DNA of 64,000 bases from NCBI RefSeq assembly GCF_000699445.3, contig NC_067198.1:36174536-36238535 (forward strand). Direction: 5' to 3'. Numbering within the stretch: position 1 is the stretch's first letter; each line of letters opens with the position of its first letter. Shown here piece after piece: positions 57,975-64,000 of this stretch. The notes under the pieces are model-generated. The model did no database searches. It worked only from the letters and a program-made list of their open reading frames with translations, and was not told where the DNA came from. Source of the stretch: Schistosoma haematobium (lineage: Eukaryota > Platyhelminthes > Trematoda > Strigeidida > Schistosomatidae). A program made the position numbers and the translations under genes.

Positions 57975-58165
57975 ACGGTTAGAACCCGGCTCAATCATCT
58001 AAAAGTTAAGCGTTCGCGCACGAGACCGAATTTCCTTGTTTCGATTTCCACTTGTGGGGTCCCGGGTGTTCACGGCTAAGGAGTTTCACTTTAGGAAGAA
58101 ACGACCGTCCAATACTTCCAGATTTTCAATGGTAGTCTAACATTAATCGGTTCATGATTTGAGTG
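57975..58165 (+). repeat. Hammerhead SINE, decayed
   Basis: tRNA-like region about 57985-58060, then GGCTAAGGAGTTTCACTTTAG, and GAAGAAACGACCGTCCAATAC. The core reads CTAAGGA instead of CTGAGGA; GAAAC and the GTC cleavage site are intact. Confidence 0.7.
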
Positions 58166-59584
58166 AAACTCAACGATCTCCACAACCCTACATTGATAAA
58201 AATAAGAATGGTTTAAGACCATAGTAAAGATAAGGATAAGTAGTACTTCTGTCTTCATTTCATCAATAGCAAGAGCTTCTTCTATCTCAATGTTGGAATA
58301 ATTAGTGGTTTTTAAGGAATGTATTCAAAAGCTAAAGAAATGTATTATTTTAGTTGAAATATAACAAACAATACTCTTCAGTCTCTTAGACTGATTAGTC
58401 AGTTTAGTATTTTTTTTTAAAGAGAAAACAGTCAACAACAATCATATAATTAAACTTTCTGAACTCTCTGAGGTTGTCTGTGTTACTCTCACTATTCAGT
58501 GTGTTTCATCGGCACTTCCAGTCATTTTATCTTCATTTAATGATTGAGTGGTATTTATTGGCGTGGAATTTTGAATTGGGATTTCATTTCAATATGTTAG
58601 AGTTATTCTCAGCTGTAAGATTTGAACATATCAGTGTGGCTCGGCCTAACGTATATGATGAAAAACATAAATACATTGAAACCTAGAGCTTGCAATGAAA
58701 AGTTCGAAGAAAATTACACTAATTTTCAATACACACGTATTCAATAAAATACTGGATATAACACATTTAATGAACAATATAAACATTGAGGATATCTTCA
58801 GACTACAAGCCTTGATTTCCATCCAAATTCTTATTACAGACTAGTTCAATGAATAATAGTTATTAATTGATTACTTAAAGCGAGGAATGTAAGTTAACGT
58901 AAGAATTAATAACAAACAGAATAAATGATTGACTGCAAAAGTAAGGCCCGGACCATAGCAAGATACGAATCAATTAGCCTCATTTTTTAAAAAAAAACAA
59001 CTTCATACTGATCAATAATAATCATAATAATTCATAGTTCACCATAATGATCAGCTACTTATATTTCCTCAATAGAATTCAATTAGTTCTAAGAGCTAGA
59101 TAATATGACATTGACTCTGGAGCACAAACAATTATTAAAAGGGTCATTAGTACAGATCGATTTCTTATTTATAGAATAATTTCCAAATTGTTTACTTCAA
59201 TCAGAAACAGACACCACTGTTGTTATTTAAGGATCGAATAAAAACTTCACAAGTAAATCTATCAACTAGTTCAAAAGTCACAAACTTACCAAAGGAATCC
59301 AACTTAACTATAAATTTTTTCAACACAAAACTATTAAATCTCGCATTACATAACATCAAATTACATAATTTTCATTATTTTAGAATAAATAAACAAATAA
59401 AACTTATTTCACAAAGGTAAGAAATCTTGCAAATCGACAATTTTCTCTAAAGATTTATCACTAATCTCATAGAACTAATGAACTAAGAAATTCACTTTGA
59501 TTATTTTAAAAACATGAGCTTTAGGATCGGGATCTGACTCCAGTTAGATCTTATCTGATTACTACTGAGATATGCACCCTCGTA

Positions 59585-59995
59585 TATAGTCATCAACTTA
59601 AATCGCGTTGGTGAATAACGGAATTAAATAAGTCGAATACGATATTGGATTTTTGAATACATATATTTTGTACACTCACTTATCTGGACAGGAAATGGGA
59701 GGGACTAAGCGAATAGAAATAAAGCGAAGCGAGATGACGCGCGGTGGAGAAAATGTGTGAGCCAACTCCCATTTAATCAAGCGTTAATCAATATTTACAG
59801 CCAGATAAAAAAAGGTTACAGACAAGTGTTGAATAGGAAAATAAGTGTACACACATACGCTCACATAAAAACAGTCAAGGTTGATAAGTAATAATTAACA
59901 AGGTCAAAACAAGACTCAAGAAGAACGGATAAATTGGCCTGCCCAGAACCTAGAACAAGGTATATGGGCTTTAAATAGCAACCAACACTACAATC
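59585..59995 (+). repeat. Dispersed 400-bp repeat, partner at 56600-57000
   Basis: See 56600-57000. It lies in the same orientation about 3 kb away. Confidence 0.6.
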
Positions 59996-60559
59996 TGAGG
60001 ATAATCACTAATGCGTCTTGTTCTACATCATTAACGGTGAGTTATCTATCTCCGTTAATCTATTCATCATAATATCAATAGATCATTAGAATTCCCATCT
60101 TCACTATTACTCAGATTCTAACATCAGACCATAAAAAGAATACACACAAGTAATTTCATTATTTCCACTCAAAATTCACATAATTATACAAATAAAAGAG
60201 AATACCATAATGCACTACAATCAATAAATCAATCTCAATAGGTATGTAATTAGAATATTTCCAATACAATTCTGAGTAATGGATTTATGATTAATCGACT
60301 GTAATTTATGGAGGTTGAATAGTGAAAGAAACAACTCATGATTTAAACATAGTTTGCAATTATAAATTCATTCAAACATCATGAAACAACCATTTGGTGA
60401 ATACTTATTGAGGAAATACATTGTAATTTACTACAGAATGGCTTTCTATGTTTTGTATTACTACTTTTTGCCTCGTCAGTAATGGGTTATGGAGATTGCT
60501 GAATTTTATTAAACTCATGAACCAATCTAACTTAAATCACTATTAAAAACTTGAAGAAA

Positions 60560-60715
60560 CTAAACGGTTATTTTGTCCTAATGTGAAACTCCTATGCAGT
60601 GCTCATCCATCAACTCACAAGCGGAAATCGAGACCAGTACCTTCGGTCTCGCATCGTATTGCTTAAATTTTAGACCACTAAGCCTGAATCTAACGGTTTT
60701 AATATCTAGCCCCAA
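60560..60715 (-). repeat. Hammerhead SINE, decayed, minus orientation
   Basis: Minus strand: GGCTTAGTGGTCTAAAATTT at the box-A side, GTCTCGATTTCCGC at box B, then GAGCACTGCATAGGAG with the core altered to CATAGGA, and TAGGACAAAATAACCG. It forms an inverted neighbour of the copy at 60790. Confidence 0.6.
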
Positions 60716-60789
60716 AAACTCCCCAATATTTCGCGACTATATTGCACTGCCTTTAGTGGGTGCGTTCCTCGCACTCGACACGGCTTAGC

Positions 60790-60905
60790 TATACTGGTCA
60801 CGGCACTTCTGAGGAGTCATATACGAAGACAAAACGGCCGTCTAGTGATTTCGAGTTTTTAACGGTGGTTTGACTCACATTAGTTCATGATTTTTGTGAT
60901 ATTTT
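60790..60905 (+). repeat. Hammerhead SINE 3' part, one core change
   Basis: GGCACTTCTGAGGAGTC, a loop, GAAGACAAAACGGCCGTCTA. CTGAGGA, stem II (GTC/GAC), GTC cleavage site and most of stem I (CACT/AGTG) are kept; the G of GAAAC reads A. The tRNA-like half upstream is degraded. Confidence 0.65.
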
Positions 60906-61692
60906 TACGTTATTAGGGTAATGGATTAGTAAAATGGGCGATTATTCCGATCACGAAGACACTTGAAATCTAGGATGAGTAATAAGTATATATCCAGGAT
61001 CCTTAAAAATCAGATGTAAAGAGACCATTTCTAGACCTATTCTGTTTGGTCGAAATAAGACACTTTTTTCAACCTGAAACAAATTTGTTATCCGATCGAC
61101 ATATTATGTGTTTTGATTTTGTCTCAGAAATGTTTATTACCATGATAAAATGGAACAAAGATTCTTGAATTTGTGAGGTGAATAGCCTCAGACTACTTTA
61201 TGTCTAGTGACCCCACTGATCAATACCACGTACCCAGTCACCTTTCGACATCTTAATTTTAATTTGGTCTGTTATTTACTCTATATCTTAGTTTCTCTGA
61301 CTTGGTCAATTACACACCTGACCAGAACCACTGGCCCTGAGCCGGCAGAGAGATTCTTATTGGTTCACTAATCTCTAGTTCCTCCCTATGCCCACCCTCC
61401 AAGTACAAAAGTAGCAACTAGCCTCTACAACGTGGCTTGTACGATATCCATTCAGTTATAACACAGACCAATTACTTTTGTGGGGAACTTTCGCATATTG
61501 TTCGAATTAAAATACAAACCGAAGAAGCAATAAACAACAAGGAAATCTGTATAAGTTGAGTGAAGTAGAATATATAAATCCTAGAGTTATAATTTAGTGG
61601 TTTGTAAGTATTGTGTATCCCTTGACTTGGGTTTTAATAGAGTGTACTATGTAGTAGAGTTTCTATGTACTCTTAAGAATTTAACATGAAAC

Positions 61693-62157
61693 TGTTATGT
61701 CTCGACGAGAATCATGAATGGTAACTTTTGGGATCCATTTATAGACGAATACTATACGTATATTTTTATTGTATATTTGTTAAGTAACTAAACTATTCAT
61801 ATTCGTGTTCCTCTTATTATAAACTTTATTTTGGCCCATAAACTATTATTATACGATTTGGTGTTCTTGAGTTATGCCCAGTCTATTAATAACAGTCTCC
61901 CACACTCACAGAAACTCTTGGCTTGTACAAATGTTATTTTCTATTTTATGGTGCGATGTAGTCTGTTTTGTTTGTATATTAACCCAGTATCTTTGAAAAA
62001 TGTGATTCATATCATGGAGACTGAACTCGACAGGCAGGTCTAGGTAGGAAGCAGGACCGATAAATACTCTAGACTGCCCGTACGAGTTTATGCATCATTG
62101 ATCAGGTCGATAATTCACGTTATATATTAGTAGGAAACGAGGCCACAAGTTATAACA
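61693..62157 (+). repeat. Solo LTR (465 bp) with 5-bp target duplication
   Basis: Begins TGTTATGTC, ends TTATAACA, and is flanked by GAAAC on both sides (61688-61692 and 62158-62162). It contains the family core TTCTATTTTATGGTGCGATG. No internal region is present. It lies 66 bp upstream of the candidate exon at 62224. Confidence 0.8.
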
Positions 62158-62223
62158 GAAACATGAAGAATGAACATTTTATTTGTTTGGATGCTGATTA
62201 AATTACTCTTGTCTTTTTTGCAG

Positions 62224-62446
62224 CTTTGAATTGTGGGTGACTGAGTTGGTTTGGTTGCTTTCTTCAATTTCATTAGTTGTATCCATTATACTATCCCATA
62301 AATATTCATATTTGACTCAAGATGGTATATTACTTGAAAAGAGGAGATCAACAGCTTTTCGGTTATTAGGTACTGTAAATGGGGGTTTCAAACTCAAGCT
62401 CTTTCTTAAACCACTTGTTAATTTTTTCCTTTCATCGGTCAAATAA
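62224..62446 (+). CDS. Possible coding exon with a membrane segment
   Basis: A pyrimidine-rich acceptor (TCTTGTCTTTTTTGCAG) ends at 62223. The open frame after one base reads FELWVTELVWLLSSISLVVS, then IILSHKYSYLTQDGILLEKR, with a hydrophobic stretch (LVWLLSSISLVVSIIL) that could span a membrane. A possible donor (GTAAAT) starts at 62375; otherwise the frame runs to a stop at 62444-62446. Codon choice is AT-biased as expected for the organism. The family is not recognised, and no neighbouring exon was found to confirm it. Confidence 0.4.
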
Positions 62447-62449
62447 TAA

Positions 62450-64000
62450 TGCTTATTAGAAAAGTTTCTTTAAATGGGATGGGAAAGAAGACAGCATAAA
62501 GTCAGTAGGTCAGTCATTTAGTGGTGAGCTATCATCTCAATTCTTACAGTTGAAACCAGAAAGTCAGAAAAGGTAACAGGTACATTAAACCAATCTCAGA
62601 CATGAGCCAAATGTTGAGCGCATGCAACTGACCAAGATATAGCATTTTGCTCTAAGTAATAAAATATACCCTACTGGTGGAAGAATGTGGCTTAAAGATC
62701 TAAGTGATTTATACGCGTACTTGAGTGTTGCATGATTATTTTTTGATTTAGTTGGCTAATATAAAGCTTTCTTCTCACTCACAGTCTTCTCACTAAATAA
62801 CCAGCTGAGCTATCATAATCGGACACCGTAATCAGTCAGTCTTGAACAACATAGAACCTAACACAAATCCGTATCTGATCAATAGAGTGCGATGAAATTA
62901 AATACGTCCATCACAAACAAGTCGAATTAAATAATTCCGTCTAGAGAAGTAAAGAAAAATAACCAAATAGAAGCGAATACAAAGTATGTAATAATACTGA
63001 AAATTAATAGTAGTGAATAAAAACTTCCAAATGAAAAATTTATTGTCGATCAAAATCATCATCACCACACAACATAAACGTTGAATAAATCACAAGACAT
63101 TTTCAAGCTTAACTGACAATAACTACGGCAAAATCGTAAATCAAAATTGAATAGACAGAACAGGACAGGTCACACAGTATGTCTTGCAAAACTGTCAGAG
63201 ACGACTTACACACCTGTGTTGACGCATGATTTTCAGTTGGATCACTTGTATACTGAATAAAATAAACGCGTGGCGTTTAGTTGTCTCGAAGATATTAAAA
63301 AGATTAATATATTGGTGACCATTTCTCGCATTAAATCATAGCGGCAAAACAATACATTCCAATTTTTAGATATTTATTAGAAAGCTTATAAACAGAATGT
63401 GAAAAAGAAGTTTGTAGCCAAATAGCATGATTAGTCAATCGAAAATAAATCGTTATGGGGCCTGTTACTTTTCTATTCAACCAGTTGAGTTGGCTAAATC
63501 GACCCGACTGAGAATTTACTGGACAGCGAAAAGCCTTAGTAAACATAATCATGAATTAATTGGGTAACATGACTTTAAACTTTAAAAAAATGTGATCAAA
63601 CGTCTCAACCAATTTAGAAGAGATAAAGCAAACATAACAAGGAACAATAGTTCAAGTTATCTGAATACACATACAAATTCACTGAGTTTTTTTCTTTAAC
63701 TAGAAAAAATCAATATCAGTCTAAACTAAATGCTACGAAATAGTGTTTAATTATGTCAAGATAAGGCCAGTGCATTGAAATATTTTTTGTTATAATACTG
63801 GAAATCTTGATCGATAAAGTGGCATACACATGGAGAGACAGACAGATGGATAGACTGACTGAGACAAATGGAAAAAACTTGATAGCGGATAAATAGTTTT
63901 ACTGGGATCCATAAGAATAATGATGATAGCAACCAAAAATATAAGGTTAATTTATTAAAACTGTAGGCCGTAACATTGTTAGTTTTAACTTACCTGATGC
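62450..64000. other. No gene seen; AT-rich end of window
   Basis: No supported coding region. If the exon at 62224 is real, this may be its downstream intron. Confidence 0.4.

Overview
The window looks like genomic DNA of a schistosome-type blood fluke (Schistosoma or a close relative). The reasons are the AT-rich sequence, long stretches without genes, TA microsatellites up to about 100 bp, and the repeat set: RTE-type LINEs of the SR2 kind, CR1-like LINEs, Penelope-like elements, and tRNA-like SINEs that carry hammerhead-ribozyme cores. The species cannot be fixed from the sequence alone.

Only one host gene is convincing and essentially complete. It lies on the minus strand at 19905-21638 and encodes a 577-residue ERI1-family 3'-5' exoribonuclease, with an N-terminal SAP motif and a DEDDh nuclease domain. 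Further host-like coding pieces are a Ser/Asn/Thr-rich exon that starts at 9265 and is split by a retrotransposon, a 112-bp exon with good splice sites at 16124-16235, and a possible membrane-protein exon at 62224.

Layout. 1-8000: an LTR-like copy, decayed LINE relics, an RTE 3' fragment (minus), and a CR1-like LINE (about 4850-7800) with PHD-like, endonuclease and reverse transcriptase parts. 9265-14150: the split host exon, interrupted by a 3.86-kb RTE element with a 12-bp target-site duplication. 15451-18150: a solo LTR with its duplication, a TA tract, an exon, and an LTR joined to an RTE fragment. 19905-21638: ERI1. 23755-26022: two Penelope-like fragments arranged head to head, ended by 299-bp inverted arms, with an internally deleted RTE derivative inserted in one 3' UTR and a hammerhead-like motif beyond it. 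27384-32880: a small inverted-repeat element, CR1 relics (minus), another Penelope 3' end, and an RTE fragment. 33400-64000: mostly gene-free AT-rich DNA with hammerhead SINEs, LTRs of one family, a composite LTR-RTE-LTR unit, a 133-bp RTE stub and other dispersed repeats.

Together this is a retroelement-packed intergenic or intronic region. Its main interest is nested insertion history and at least three separate repeat families that carry hammerhead-type ribozyme cores in different states of decay. All family assignments rest on motifs read by eye; no database search was run.
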